A DNA stretch of 64,000 nt from Lachnospiraceae bacterium (GTDB taxonomy: Bacteria > Bacillota > Clostridia > Lachnospirales > Lachnospiraceae): the NCBI GenBank assembly GCA_014804425.1, contig JAAUZV010000001.1, positions 44,732 to 108,731 of the forward strand, read 5' to 3'. Positions 55,826-64,000 of this stretch are shown piece after piece. Within the stretch, counting starts at the first letter, position 1, and the number at the start of each line of letters is the position of its first letter. The position numbers and the translations under genes are program-made. The notes below the pieces were generated by a model. It did not search any database, was not told the origin of the DNA, and saw nothing but the letters and a program-made list of their open reading frames with translations.

Positions 55826-56698
55826 TCATTCCTTTTGATCCACGCCGCTCTTATCCGACTCGCTCTTCCTGATCCGCAGCACCAGCTGCTTCAGCTCCTC
55901 CATGCTGCCCTTAAATCTGCCGGACACCATACCCGGATTGCCGCGTAAGATCCGCCTGGTCTGCAATTTACGGCGGGCGCCCTCCGCGATCGCTGCCGCC
56001 TGCTCCCCTCGTTCCGCAAGCCACATCTCAAGCTGCTCTTTTCTTTGTTCCCTTTTTTGTTCCGACTCCTGCGCCCGCAGTGCAATTTCCACGTCCCTGC
56101 GCTTCTGCCACCGCGCGAGCTCCTCCTTTGCCTTCTCGACTTCCTCCCTTGCTTTTTCCAGTTTTGCAAGAAGATCCCGCAGTTCAAATGCCGCCTTGAA
56201 GGAAAGAACAAAGTCAGCGAGAGCGATCACGCCGATCACAGCCGCCAGCACCGTGGATACCCGGTCGGAAAATCCGCAGATAAACTGTTCGACCGGCTTA
56301 TGTAATAACTGCGTGAGAAGCAGGGTCAGAAAACCCCACGCGACCGAGGAGGAGAGGCAGATATGCCCCTTATATTGAAACCGCTTGTAGGAATAATCCC
56401 AGTAACGGACATGAAACAACGCTTCCATCGCTGTTCCGGTCACATATTCAAGCACGGTCGCTCCCACCAGTCCTGCAAAATAAATCGCGATCAAATGATC
56501 CTGAAACGGAGAGGATACCACAAGCATCATGATGGCGCCGCTTCCGTAGATCGGAAGAAACGGTCCGTACATAAAACCGCGATTCACAAATCTCCCCTGC
56601 TTGCCCGATACGTAGGAGCTTTCAAAGCACCAGCCGAAAAAGCAGTAAAAAAAGAAAAACAGAAGCCACTGTGCAATCGTATAATGGTACATAGTCAT
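55826..56698 (-). CDS. CmpB-type putative ABC transporter membrane protein with coiled-coil tail
   Basis: A 290-residue protein. About five membrane segments in the first 185 residues show the CmpB/DUF1113 pattern (FFGWCFESSYVSGKQGRFVN, then RGFMYGPFLPIYGSGA). A long charged coiled coil (about 185-250) and basic tail follow. The family is annotated as putative ABC transporter permease, but function is unproven and no ATPase is adjacent. Its ATG overlaps the stop of the upstream GTPase gene (ATGA). Confidence 0.82.
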   Translation of the reverse strand: MTMYHYTIAQWLLFFFFYCFFGWCFESSYVSGKQGRFVNRGFMYGPFLPIYGSGAIMMLVVSSPFQDHLIAIYFAGLVGATVLEYVTGTAMEALFHVRYWDYSYKRFQYKGHICLSSSVAWGFLTLLLTQLLHKPVEQFICGFSDRVSTVLAAVIGVIALADFVLSFKAAFELRDLLAKLEKAREEVEKAKEELARWQKRRDVEIALRAQESEQKREQRKEQLEMWLAERGEQAAAIAEGARRKLQTRRILRGNPGMVSGRFKGSMEELKQLVLRIRKSESDKSGVDQKE

Positions 56699-57630
56699 CC
56701 CCCGAAGCTGATAACATCATCCTCCGGCGCCTTCGTCGGTACGATGGTGAGCGCATGGAGGACAGGTCCCTCGCCGTGGTATCCGGAAAACTGTTCCCGG
56801 CACACCTTTGCCGTGACCTGTACCCACTGTTTTTCTTTCAGCTCATCCGCCTTCTCATATTTGCAGACATAACCGATAAACGCCATATCATCCGCGCAGC
56901 AGGTCATCGCCATTCTGCCCGGAATGAAATAGCCTTTGGGCATTTTTTTCGGTTTCATGACGAGCGCCGGAAACACGACCGTCTTCCCGACATAGCGCTC
57001 CAGATGATCCATGCTGTCAATATACCAAATGCCATAGCCCAGATTGTCAAGCTCCAGCACGTCCTGTTTTAGGTCATACGGAAGATCTTCTTCAAAGATC
57101 TGACTGATCTCACCGTCTTTTCCCTCAAAGACGATGTCCGCCTGCGGATTCACCGCCTTGATATTGCGCTTGTAGGTACCAAGTTCCTCCAATACCTCAT
57201 CGCAGCGGTTAAAGATAATAAGCTCCGATCCCCGCACCGCGTCAGCGACCAGTGATCGCATATTATTATAGTACATCGGGAAGGTCGCGGCATTGATCGT
57301 CGTGATCTGCTGCTCGATCGTCCAGTGAAACGGCAGCTTTAAATCCTTGCAGCTCCACATGCCGTTGTATTCGATCAAAATACGTTCCGGATTCCACTTC
57401 TTTTCCAGCTCCAGCAGATGCGCAGGCTGAAAATCTTCCTCGCGCTCGATCAGTTCCACGACCGTCTTGCTTTTTTTCAGGAGCTTCGGATCGTACTCTT
57501 TCTCACCCTCCTCACACAGTAAGAGCAGCGTGGTTCCTTTTGTCCGAAAATAATCTTGGGAAAGCGTAAACGAGAGGAACTCCGTCTTTCCGCTCTCCAA
57601 AAAACCATTGATCATATATACGGGTTTCAT
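56695..57630 (-). CDS. CobW/G3E-like GTPase fused to a YcgQ/TIGR03943-like domain
   Basis: A 311-residue protein with P-loop GFLESGKTE (9-17), IEYNGMW in place of the IEPSG motif, and NRCD for the NKxD base-recognition motif. It lacks the CxCC metal motif of COG0523 enzymes. The C-terminal part (about 215-311), with GRMAMTCCADDMAFIGYVCK and QWVQVTAKV, resembles the C-terminal domain of YcgQ/TIGR03943 proteins. The role is unknown; context suggests metal handling. The ribosome-binding site is weak. It lies about 35 bases after the His-rich G3E gene. Confidence 0.75.
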   Translation of the reverse strand: MKPVYMINGFLESGKTEFLSFTLSQDYFRTKGTTLLLLCEEGEKEYDPKLLKKSKTVVELIEREEDFQPAHLLELEKKWNPERILIEYNGMWSCKDLKLPFHWTIEQQITTINAATFPMYYNNMRSLVADAVRGSELIIFNRCDEVLEELGTYKRNIKAVNPQADIVFEGKDGEISQIFEEDLPYDLKQDVLELDNLGYGIWYIDSMDHLERYVGKTVVFPALVMKPKKMPKGYFIPGRMAMTCCADDMAFIGYVCKYEKADELKEKQWVQVTAKVCREQFSGYHGEGPVLHALTIVPTKAPEDDVISFGG

Positions 57631-57666
57631 TGCGTTTCCACGTCCTTTCAAAATGCTGCGCGTTGT

Positions 57667-58770
57667 TTATTTCGTAAACAATTCTTTTAGGTGTTCCTCG
57701 TTCAGTTTGGAACCGATCACACAGAATTTGCCCGTCACATCCGTTTTTCCCTCGCGCACATTGCGCTCCTCGGGAACATAATCGAAGTATACCCAGGAAT
57801 TTCCTTCTCCCGCGACCATGCCTTTTGCGCGCAGCACGATGCCGTAGCGCTCCTCGTTGTCAAGTTCTGTTAAGATGCGCTCGATCTCGTCCATGCGATA
57901 GTGCGCCGGTGTCTCCATGCCCCAGCTCTGGAATACCTCGTCGGCATGGTGATGATGGTGATGGTGGCAGTCGCACTCCCCGTCATGGTGATGATGATGC
58001 TCGTGCTCATCCTCCTCATGGTCGTGATGATGGTGGTGCTCGTGCTCATCCTCCTCATGGTCGTGGTGATGATGGTGCTCGTGCTCATCCTCCTCATGGT
58101 CGTGATGATGGTGATGATGCTCCTGTTCGTCCTCATGCGCCATCAGCTCACGGATCAATTCATCCTTTAAGTCAGAGGAGCCCTCCATCGCCTTTAAGAT
58201 GTCTTTTCCGTCAATCTCCTCCCACGGCGTAGTGATAATGACCGCCTTCGCGTTATGCTCCCTGATCAGCGCGATCGTCTCCTCCAGCTTCTCCATCGCG
58301 ATATTGCCGGTACGGCTTAACACGATCGTGCCTGCATGCTCAATCTGGTTAATAAAAAACTCACCGAAGTTCTTGATATACATTTTTGCCTTGCTTGCGT
58401 CAACGACCGCCACCGCGCTGTCCAATGTCACTTCGTCTCCCATGTCCACATTCTCTACGGCACGGATGACATCGGAAAGCTTGCCGACGCCGGACGGCTC
58501 GATCAGAATCCGCTCGGGATGGTAGGTGGCAAGTACCTCTTTTAACGACGTTCCGAAATCTCCGACAAGGGAACAGCAGATACAGCCGGAATTCATTTCC
58601 TTGATTTCAATTCCCGCTTCTTTTAAGAACCCGCCGTCAATTCCGATCTCGCCGAATTCGTTCTCAATGAGCACGACCTGTTCGCCCGCAAACGCCTCTT
58701 TTAACAGTTTTTTGATCAATGTGGTCTTTCCCGCTCCCAAAAAACCGGAGAAAACACTAATTTTAGTCAT
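57667..58770 (-). CDS. COG0523/G3E metallochaperone-type GTPase with His-rich insert
   Basis: A 367-residue GTPase with Walker A SGFLGAGKTT (8-17), the metal-binding GCICC motif (C63, C65, C66) and the EPSG motif. A long insert (about 215-275) is almost wholly His, Asp and Glu. A CobW C-terminal domain follows (RYGIVLRAKGMVAGEGNSWV). COG0523 proteins deliver zinc, cobalt or nickel to client enzymes; the His-rich region suggests metal binding, and zinc is a guess. AGGAGG precedes the ATG. Confidence 0.92.
   Translation of the reverse strand: MTKISVFSGFLGAGKTTLIKKLLKEAFAGEQVVLIENEFGEIGIDGGFLKEAGIEIKEMNSGCICCSLVGDFGTSLKEVLATYHPERILIEPSGVGKLSDVIRAVENVDMGDEVTLDSAVAVVDASKAKMYIKNFGEFFINQIEHAGTIVLSRTGNIAMEKLEETIALIREHNAKAVIITTPWEEIDGKDILKAMEGSSDLKDELIRELMAHEDEQEHHHHHHDHEEDEHEHHHHHDHEEDEHEHHHHHDHEEDEHEHHHHHDGECDCHHHHHHHADEVFQSWGMETPAHYRMDEIERILTELDNEERYGIVLRAKGMVAGEGNSWVYFDYVPEERNVREGKTDVTGKFCVIGSKLNEEHLKELFTK
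57982..58098 (-). repeat. Three 39-bp tandem repeats encoding a His/Glu/Asp metal-binding segment
   Basis: Three consecutive 39-base units, each encoding 13 residues of the form HDHEEDEHEHHHH, inside the G3E GTPase. They differ at a few third positions. A partial, diverged unit follows. Such repeats expand by slippage, so length may vary between strains. Confidence 0.9.
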
Positions 58771-58839
58771 AACCGTCCTCCTATTCTTTTCGTTCTTTCA
58801 ATTTCTTTATTCGGTATCTCCGATACTCTCTAACCGTAT

Positions 58840-58848
58840 ATCATAGCA
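58840..58848 (-). promoter_or_regulatory. Candidate extended -10 promoter of the G3E gene
   Basis: TGCTATGAT on the minus strand is an extended -10 (TGnTATGAT). No good -35 is seen. A GTATC-3-GATAC inverted repeat (58814-58826) lies in the leader and could be an operator. It does not match a Zur box I recognise. Confidence 0.4.
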
Positions 58849-58925
58849 TCTTTGTCCTAAAAAATCCAGTATCGGTTGCAGTTGTCTCTTCCCCATCCTT
58901 TCACGCCGTTTCCTGCTGCCGCGCT

Positions 58926-59660
58926 TCAATCTATTGATCCGGTAAATTCCCGATACTCCTCAAGCACCGTCGTCATCGGCATGCAGACTGTTCCCTGCGC
59001 ATCTCCCGCAATGATGATACCGACCAGACGCCCGTTTTCGTCAAAAGCGCCGCCGCCGCTCATGCCCGCTTCGGCATAGCATTTGTTTAAGAGCATACAA
59101 GCATTGTAGTCGCTGATCCAAACCTCTTTTGCCTGTGCAACGCCTATATAGTATTCCAATTCCGCATTCTCGGACAGACCGATCTGCACGATGGAATCTC
59201 CCGCCCGCAGCTCCCGGTAGGCATCGTCTGTGCATATCACTGCCTGCTGCCTGTTTTCATCCAGCGGCACATGCAGAAAGGCAAGATCATACGACGCCGA
59301 GTAGCCGATCACGTCCCCCTCCGCATTTTCTCCGCTTTCCATCCCAACGAAGCTCACCTTCGCCCGCACATCATACATGAGCAGATGCTTTGCCGAAACG
59401 ATCACGAGACCCTCTTCATCCTGCGCGATCACCACGCCGCTGCCGCGAAAATCGCCGCATACGATCTTGACAACGCCAAGCGAGGCCGCCCGCGTGTCAT
59501 ATGCTTCTTTGAAAACGGTTTTTTGCACAGACAAAAAACCGGTCATATACAGCACCCCGCACAGACACACAAGCGCCAGTAAAAGCGCAGCAGTAAGAAG
59601 CCGCACGCGCACGATTCCCTTCTGTCCTCTTTTCCTGACCGTCCGCCTGATTTTTTTCAT
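58926..59660 (-). CDS. Membrane-anchored trypsin-like serine protease
   Basis: A 244-residue protein with a basic N-terminus, one membrane helix (about 21-41) and an extracytoplasmic trypsin-like domain. A candidate triad is visible: His in SAKHLLM, Asp in YDLAFLHV and Ser in EAGMSGGGAFDENGRLVGI. It lacks a PDZ domain, unlike HtrA. Start chosen at ATG 59660; ribosome-binding site weak. It lies about 155 bases upstream of the G3E gene. Confidence 0.85.
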   Translation of the reverse strand: MKKIRRTVRKRGQKGIVRVRLLTAALLLALVCLCGVLYMTGFLSVQKTVFKEAYDTRAASLGVVKIVCGDFRGSGVVIAQDEEGLVIVSAKHLLMYDVRAKVSFVGMESGENAEGDVIGYSASYDLAFLHVPLDENRQQAVICTDDAYRELRAGDSIVQIGLSENAELEYYIGVAQAKEVWISDYNACMLLNKCYAEAGMSGGGAFDENGRLVGIIIAGDAQGTVCMPMTTVLEEYREFTGSID

Positions 59661-59684
59661 ATTTCTACCCAAGACCACTCATCC

Positions 59685-59713
59685 AAAAGAATGGCGCTTT
59701 GCGCCATTCTTTT
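59685..59713 (-). terminator. Intrinsic terminator after the nucleoside kinase gene
   Basis: A perfect 13-bp stem (aaaagaatggcgc and gcgccattctttt arms) with a 3-base loop immediately after the kinase stop. On the minus strand the Ts are those of the stem (TTCTTTT). Likely ends the kinase transcript, perhaps partly. Confidence 0.65.
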
Positions 59714-61369
59714 TTATACCGGGAAGCAGCTTCCGCCCACGAACTCACGCACAATGGAGTTATTCGGCAGCTTTTCGCTTGTGATGCCGAGGAAATAGCC
59801 AAGGAATTTTAACAGGCGCTTCGCCTCGTCATATTCCGGCTCCTCCGGCCGGATGCTGAATAATAACGGCTCCGCAAACTGCTTGATAACGGCAAGTTCA
59901 TAAATAAGTGCGGAGTTAAACATCGTATCCGCGCTCTCCTGATACGGAAAAATGTTTTCCTCCTCGCCCCTGCGGACGGACTGCCACATCTGAATCGTCC
60001 GCTTTGCCGTCGCCCCCCGCGTCCTCGCGTCGCGCACCATACGGCGCAGAAGACGCCCGTCCGTCGTCGGAATCCGGTTATGTTCGTCGATATTTAAAGT
60101 TGTGAGCGCACTGATATAAATCTTATATTTACTTTCCGTCGGCAGCGTGTAGGAGAGCTTGTCATTGAGACAGTGAATGCCCTCGATCACGAGAATATCA
60201 TCCTCACCGAGCGTCTTATAATTGCCTTTATACTCCCTCTGCCCCGTCTTAAAGTTAAAGCTAGGCAGCTCCACGGTCTCCCCGGCAAGCAGTCTTGTCA
60301 TATCCTTATTGAACTGCTCCACGTCGATCGCTTCCAGACATTCAAAATTATAATCGCCGTTCTCATCAAGCGGTGTTTTTTCCCTGTTGACAAAATAATC
60401 ATCCACACCGATCGGATGCGGATTCATGCCGAGCGTCCGAAGCTGGATCGAAAGGCGGTGGGAAAATGTCGTCTTGCCCGACGAAGACGGTCCCGCGATC
60501 ATCACGAATTTGACATTGCCCCGCTTCACGATCTCCTGCGCGATCTCACCGATCCTGCGCTCCTGCTGCGCCTCCTGCACAAGGATCAGGTCGCTGATAT
60601 TTCCGTAACAGATCTGATCGTTCAAATCGCCGATCGTGTCCAGTCCGAACAAATGGCTCCAGCGCCCCGACTCCACAAGCGTGTCGAACAATTTTTTCTG
60701 CGGTGCAAAGGGAACAAGCTCCTTCGGGTTTCCCATGTCGGGCAAATTCAAAATAAAGCCGTTCTCGTGGCATAATACCTCATAATAGCGGATATAATCG
60801 GTGTTCGGCATCATATATCCATAATAATAATCATGGTAGCCGTCAAGCGTATATACGTTGATGGACGAACTTCTGCGGTAGCGGAACAGCTTTTCTTTGT
60901 CACTCATGCCGTTTTCGGCAAACATGGCAACTGCCTCCGCCGACGGATAAGTCTGCTTTACGATCGGCAGCTTTGCCTCCGTCATCTCACGCATTCTTTT
61001 TTCGATCCGTCCTGCAAGCTCCTCCGAGGGCGTGAAATCTCCTCTGGCGGAAATATAATATCCCTTCCCGATCGCAAATTCTACCTTTAATTCCTCAATA
61101 TGTTCCGCACCGATCGTATCGGTTGCCGCTTTGACAAACAAAAAAATAGCGGAACGCACATAGGTCTTGTGCCCCATCGTATCGCTGCGCCGGATTTTTT
61201 CTATGATACAATCCCCCTCTAAATGCTTGCACAGCTCCCGTACCTTACCGTTTACCCTGACAAGCACCGCCTCATCGCCCGGCTCGCTCTCACCCTCGCG
61301 CACGATCTCCTCATAGGTGATGCCCTGCGGATATTCTTTTTGAACCCCGTCCATTGTCACGATACACAT
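59714..61369 (-). CDS. Nucleoside kinase with TGS and ThrRS-like domains (uridine kinase family)
   Basis: A 551-residue protein. The N-terminal TGS domain (about 1-60) and a ThrRS second-additional-domain-like region (about 65-220) precede a P-loop kinase with Walker A AGPSSSGKTTFS, GVDDYFVNREKTPLDENGDY and a KYKIYISALTTLNIDEHNRI block. This architecture is common in Clostridia and is annotated as uridine/cytidine or other nucleoside kinase; the true substrate is not shown. GGAGG precedes the ATG. Confidence 0.88.
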   Translation of the reverse strand: MCIVTMDGVQKEYPQGITYEEIVREGESEPGDEAVLVRVNGKVRELCKHLEGDCIIEKIRRSDTMGHKTYVRSAIFLFVKAATDTIGAEHIEELKVEFAIGKGYYISARGDFTPSEELAGRIEKRMREMTEAKLPIVKQTYPSAEAVAMFAENGMSDKEKLFRYRRSSSINVYTLDGYHDYYYGYMMPNTDYIRYYEVLCHENGFILNLPDMGNPKELVPFAPQKKLFDTLVESGRWSHLFGLDTIGDLNDQICYGNISDLILVQEAQQERRIGEIAQEIVKRGNVKFVMIAGPSSSGKTTFSHRLSIQLRTLGMNPHPIGVDDYFVNREKTPLDENGDYNFECLEAIDVEQFNKDMTRLLAGETVELPSFNFKTGQREYKGNYKTLGEDDILVIEGIHCLNDKLSYTLPTESKYKIYISALTTLNIDEHNRIPTTDGRLLRRMVRDARTRGATAKRTIQMWQSVRRGEEENIFPYQESADTMFNSALIYELAVIKQFAEPLLFSIRPEEPEYDEAKRLLKFLGYFLGITSEKLPNNSIVREFVGGSCFPV

Positions 61370-61392
61370 TGTTCATCCCTCCGTTTCATTCA

Positions 61393-61746
61393 TTATTCCG
61401 TCAGCTCATAGCTTAAATCCATCAGGCTTTTGATTTCCTCTTTGGAAACCGTATCCTTTAATTCTACACTGAACCATTTTGTTTTATTCATATGATATGC
61501 CCGGTGAAAGCCGGGACGCAGCACAAGGGAATCAATGAGCATCGGCTCCGATTTCATGGTAAGGATGTCGATCTGTTCCTCTCCCTCATATCCCAGCTTA
61601 TCCGCCTTTACATGCATGACGAGCGCAAACCACTTTTTTGTATCCCGATGCCGCAGCACAGCGGAATCGAAATCCTCGCGAAACGGGTAATCCGGCTCGA
61701 TCCGATAAGCTTTCCTGCTATATGCAAACACCTCTTTTCTTGTCAT
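61393..61746 (-). CDS. YjbR/MmcQ-family protein
   Basis: A 117-residue protein with the MmcQ/YjbR (CyaY-like fold) pattern KWFALVMHV, DILTMKSEP, PGFHRAYHMNKTKWFSVELK. Annotated as DNA-binding, but function is not established. Its ATG overlaps the stop of the S41 peptidase gene (ATGA), so they are co-translated. Confidence 0.88.
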   Translation of the reverse strand: MTRKEVFAYSRKAYRIEPDYPFREDFDSAVLRHRDTKKWFALVMHVKADKLGYEGEEQIDILTMKSEPMLIDSLVLRPGFHRAYHMNKTKWFSVELKDTVSKEEIKSLMDLSYELTE

Positions 61747-63287
61747 CTTCCCGCCTCCAAGACCGAATACAGCACGGTGAGCGCATCCTCTCCCGGAAAA
61801 TCCGGCACCACATAATCGTCCGTATTCGTCACATCAATGCGGTACCATTTCTTTGTGGAAACCTGCATGAGCATCCCGCTGTTCGGCAGCGAAAACAACG
61901 CCACATCTCCGTAGCCGTTCACGGCATTTGCCGGAGCGATTCCTATGACATGTCCAAGCCCGTTATCCTGAATGATCATTGCAAAATCCTTTGCGGAAGA
62001 GAACGAACCGCTGTCGGTCAGCACATAGACCTCACCGTCAAAAAGCAAATCCCCGTATTGCTTATTTTTTATCCATCCGTCGTATGAAAAAACAAACCAT
62101 CCCCACCGCCAGTCACACGGCACATCGCGATACCGTGCGGCCGGAAGATATTTGATAAACTCATTGGCGACAAGCGAATTCCCTCCGCCGTTTCCGCGAA
62201 GATCGACTGCCACATTTTGAATGTTCTTTTCTTTTACTTCCTGAAACATCTCCCGCACACAGCGGATATATTCCTCGTTATAATTGCAGGCGGAAAGCGT
62301 CAGGATCGCAAGGGACCTTTCCTCGTCGATCTCATAAAAAACAAACGGGCTCTCCGTCTCCGCAACCGGCACATCCCCATAATACTGCTCATAAAATTCG
62401 AACAGGGCGTCATACGATTCCTCCGTGACAAAATTCTCCGCGGTATAGGTTTCCGTTATCATGTCCCCCTCTTCGTTTTTCCACACAAAGGTAAACGGCT
62501 CCTCATAGCCGCAGAACGAAAGCGCGGCAAGGCTGCCGACGTCCACCGTGATCCAGTCTTTTGTCTCATAAGAATAATACGGCGCTGCCGCCTCCACAAT
62601 TTCCTCCGTTGTTCTGCCGTTTACGGAATATACAGTGTACCCTTCCCACCGCTTCATCGGAATATCCGCCAGATAGCGGTCGTCGGGCCAGCTGTTATAG
62701 GTTGTGGTATGCGCATCGTGAATCGGATTAAGCACCGTCTGGAGTTCCCGCCGCAAATCGTTTACCGTGATCGCCTCCATCTCCTTTAAGCGCCCCAGTG
62801 AAGCGTCATAACGTTCCTGTATCTCGGGCGTTAAGCCGTTCCGAAACATCGGATGCACATGCGCAAGATGCCGCATTGCCGCCGCTAAGTCCTCCGCGGC
62901 CTGCTCATAGGTTACATTCTCATCGAAATTCAACCACACCGTATCAACCTGCTTAAAGGAATAGGAATTCCAATACGGACAGCAATACGTCACAAGCACA
63001 CAGAGTGCCACGATAGCGACGGATAATACCGGCAGCAAAATCTTAGTAACCAGTTTGGTCCGAAACACGATCAGATAGAAGATCAGCAGTGCCAGCGCCG
63101 CACCCCCGCAGAGCACGACGATCCATTCCGGAAAATTGACGACAAAGAGATTGAGCGGAAGCAGTAAAAATGTCAGAACGAGCAATACCATGTGAGCTGA
63201 GAAACAAAGAATCTTCCGTCTTCTTTTCGCTTTTTTTCTCTCGTCACGCTCTTTGATCCTGATCGTTTCTTTCTTGTCCAGTATCAT
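61743..63287 (-). CDS. Membrane-anchored S41-family peptidase
   Basis: A 514-residue protein. The N-terminal basic segment is followed by about three membrane helices (about 25-110). The extracytoplasmic part has the C-terminal-processing-protease-like core VAVDLRGNGGGNSLVANEFI and catalytic Ser in VLTDSGSFSSAKDFAM (near 425-432). No PDZ domain is evident, unlike CtpA. Substrate unknown. AGGAG precedes the ATG. Divergent from the NUDIX gene. Confidence 0.88.
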   Translation of the reverse strand: MILDKKETIRIKERDERKKAKRRRKILCFSAHMVLLVLTFLLLPLNLFVVNFPEWIVVLCGGAALALLIFYLIVFRTKLVTKILLPVLSVAIVALCVLVTYCCPYWNSYSFKQVDTVWLNFDENVTYEQAAEDLAAAMRHLAHVHPMFRNGLTPEIQERYDASLGRLKEMEAITVNDLRRELQTVLNPIHDAHTTTYNSWPDDRYLADIPMKRWEGYTVYSVNGRTTEEIVEAAAPYYSYETKDWITVDVGSLAALSFCGYEEPFTFVWKNEEGDMITETYTAENFVTEESYDALFEFYEQYYGDVPVAETESPFVFYEIDEERSLAILTLSACNYNEEYIRCVREMFQEVKEKNIQNVAVDLRGNGGGNSLVANEFIKYLPAARYRDVPCDWRWGWFVFSYDGWIKNKQYGDLLFDGEVYVLTDSGSFSSAKDFAMIIQDNGLGHVIGIAPANAVNGYGDVALFSLPNSGMLMQVSTKKWYRIDVTNTDDYVVPDFPGEDALTVLYSVLEAGR

Positions 63288-63305
63288 TCGTTTTCTCCTG
63301 CCTCT

Positions 63306-63352
63306 TTTGAACTGTTCCTAATTATGATACAATAATTTGTCGATCAAAGCAA
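63306..63352. promoter_or_regulatory. Overlapping divergent promoters between the S41 and NUDIX genes
   Basis: Minus strand: TTGCTT (63347-63352), 17-base spacer, TATCAT (63324-63329). Plus strand: TTTGAA (63306-63311), 16-base spacer, TACAAT (63328-63333). The two -10 elements overlap, so polymerase can use only one at a time. Confidence 0.55.
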
Positions 63353-63372
63353 GATGACAGGAGGGTATCCCT

Positions 63373-63996
63373 ATGGACAACAAAGAAAAGTGGCTGAAAT
63401 GGGCTGTTTCTTTACAAAGCATTGCCCAGGCCGGCCTGTTTTACGGAAAAGATTCTTTTGACTTAGAGCGTTATGAAAAAATACGCAATATCGCGGCTGA
63501 GATGATGAGCGAACAGACGGACATCCCCTTGGAGAAGGTGAAAGACCTGTTCTGCAATGAGACCGGCTATCAGACGCCGAAGCTGGATGTGCGCGCCGCC
63601 GTTTTCAGCGGCGAAAAAATCCTTTTGGTCAAAGAGGTAAACGGCACATGGTCCCTGCCCGGCGGATGGGTGGATGCGGATACTTCGGTAAAGGAAAGCG
63701 CCATCAAAGAGGTAAAGGAAGAAGCCGGCTTAGACGTGACCGTGGAGCAGGTCATCGCCGTGCAGGATCGGGATAAACACAATCTTCCGCGGTATGCCTA
63801 TAAAATCTGCAAGGTGTTTGTTCTCTGCTCCGCCGCCGGCGGCGCCTTTTGTCCCAATGCGGAGACAACAGAAAGCCGCTATTTCGGTCTTTCGGAGCTG
63901 CCCGCTCCCCTCGCGGGTGAAAAGACAACGACGGAGCAGATTCGGATGTGTTTCGACGCCTACCATGCAGAACACTGGCAGACGATGATCGACTGA
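63373..63996 (+). CDS. NUDIX hydrolase with N-terminal helical domain
   Basis: A 207-residue protein, the only plus-strand gene. An N-terminal helical domain (about 1-66) is followed by a NUDIX domain with box GGWVDADTSVKESAIKEVKE plus EAGL (97-120; Lys replaces the usual Arg in REUXEE). It probably hydrolyses a nucleoside diphosphate derivative; ADP-ribose is a common substrate of this two-domain layout but unproven here. GGAGG lies 8 bases before the ATG. Confidence 0.92.
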   Translation: MDNKEKWLKWAVSLQSIAQAGLFYGKDSFDLERYEKIRNIAAEMMSEQTDIPLEKVKDLFCNETGYQTPKLDVRAAVFSGEKILLVKEVNGTWSLPGGWVDADTSVKESAIKEVKEEAGLDVTVEQVIAVQDRDKHNLPRYAYKICKVFVLCSAAGGAFCPNAETTESRYFGLSELPAPLAGEKTTTEQIRMCFDAYHAEHWQTMID

Positions 63997-64000
63997 TTTA

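Noticed and set aside
57982..58098. CRISPR-like array because of regular repeats
   Set aside because: Units are directly adjacent with no spacers and lie in frame within a coding region.
57825..58232. Plus-strand open frames rich in Arg, His, Gly, Val or Met opposite the G3E gene
   Set aside because: They are mirror readings of the His/Glu/Asp codon repeats, with no ribosome-binding site or family pattern.

Overview
The window is a chromosomal segment of a motile, Gram-positive-type anaerobe of the Clostridia, most likely Lachnospiraceae (relatives of Roseburia, Lachnospira or Eubacterium). This is an inference. It rests on the flagellar gene order (flgB to flhF in one run, with fliY, flbD, a TIGR02530-type gene and a MotE-like gene), on a DUF5057-type giant surface protein beside type IV pilus genes, on the rimP-nusA-ylxR-ylxQ-infB-rbfA block, and on strong AGGAGG ribosome-binding sites. 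Almost everything lies on the minus strand, so transcription runs from high to low coordinates. Only the last gene (a NUDIX hydrolase) is on the plus strand. I saw no tRNA, rRNA, CRISPR array or insertion sequence.

From 1 to about 23.7 kb is one long fla operon read right to left: flgB, flgC, fliE, fliF, fliG, fliH, fliI, fliJ, a MotE-like gene, fliK, flgD, a small TIGR02530-type gene, flgE, flbD, motA, motB, fliL, fliM, fliY, cheY, fliO, fliP, fliQ, fliR, flhB, flhA and the start of flhF, which is cut by the window edge. It encodes the rod base, MS ring, export apparatus, hook, C ring and stator. Candidate promoters and a 13-codon leader reading frame precede flgB. A strong intrinsic terminator separates the operon from the locus upstream.

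From 23.8 to 41.7 kb is a type IV pilus locus: major pilin, prepilin peptidase, a PilM-PilN fusion, a PilO-like protein, four minor pilins resembling the GspI/K/H/J quartet (the K-like one lacks Glu5 and several carry large ectodomains), and a 2388-residue DUF5057-type surface protein with three SHIRT-like repeats. No PilB, PilC, PilT or secretin is present. The major pilin has a strong sigma-A promoter and a roughly 200-nt leader that can fold into two mutually exclusive hairpins. This leader is the best candidate in the window for an undescribed regulatory element.

From 41.8 to 54.2 kb lie a Na/Pi cotransporter, ribF, truB, nrnA, rbfA, infB, ylxQ, ylxR, nusA and rimP (translation and ribosome maturation), then an HD-GYP response regulator and a CarD-type regulator, each with its own promoter. 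From 54.3 to 59.7 kb are a TerB-like/SpoVK-like AAA ATPase, a CmpB-type membrane protein, two COG0523/G3E GTPases (one with a His-rich metal-binding insert, one fused to a YcgQ/TIGR03943-like C-terminal domain) and a membrane-anchored trypsin-like protease. This looks like a metal-handling and envelope neighbourhood. The end of the window holds a TGS-domain nucleoside kinase, a YjbR protein and a membrane S41 peptidase, with the NUDIX hydrolase diverging from the peptidase.
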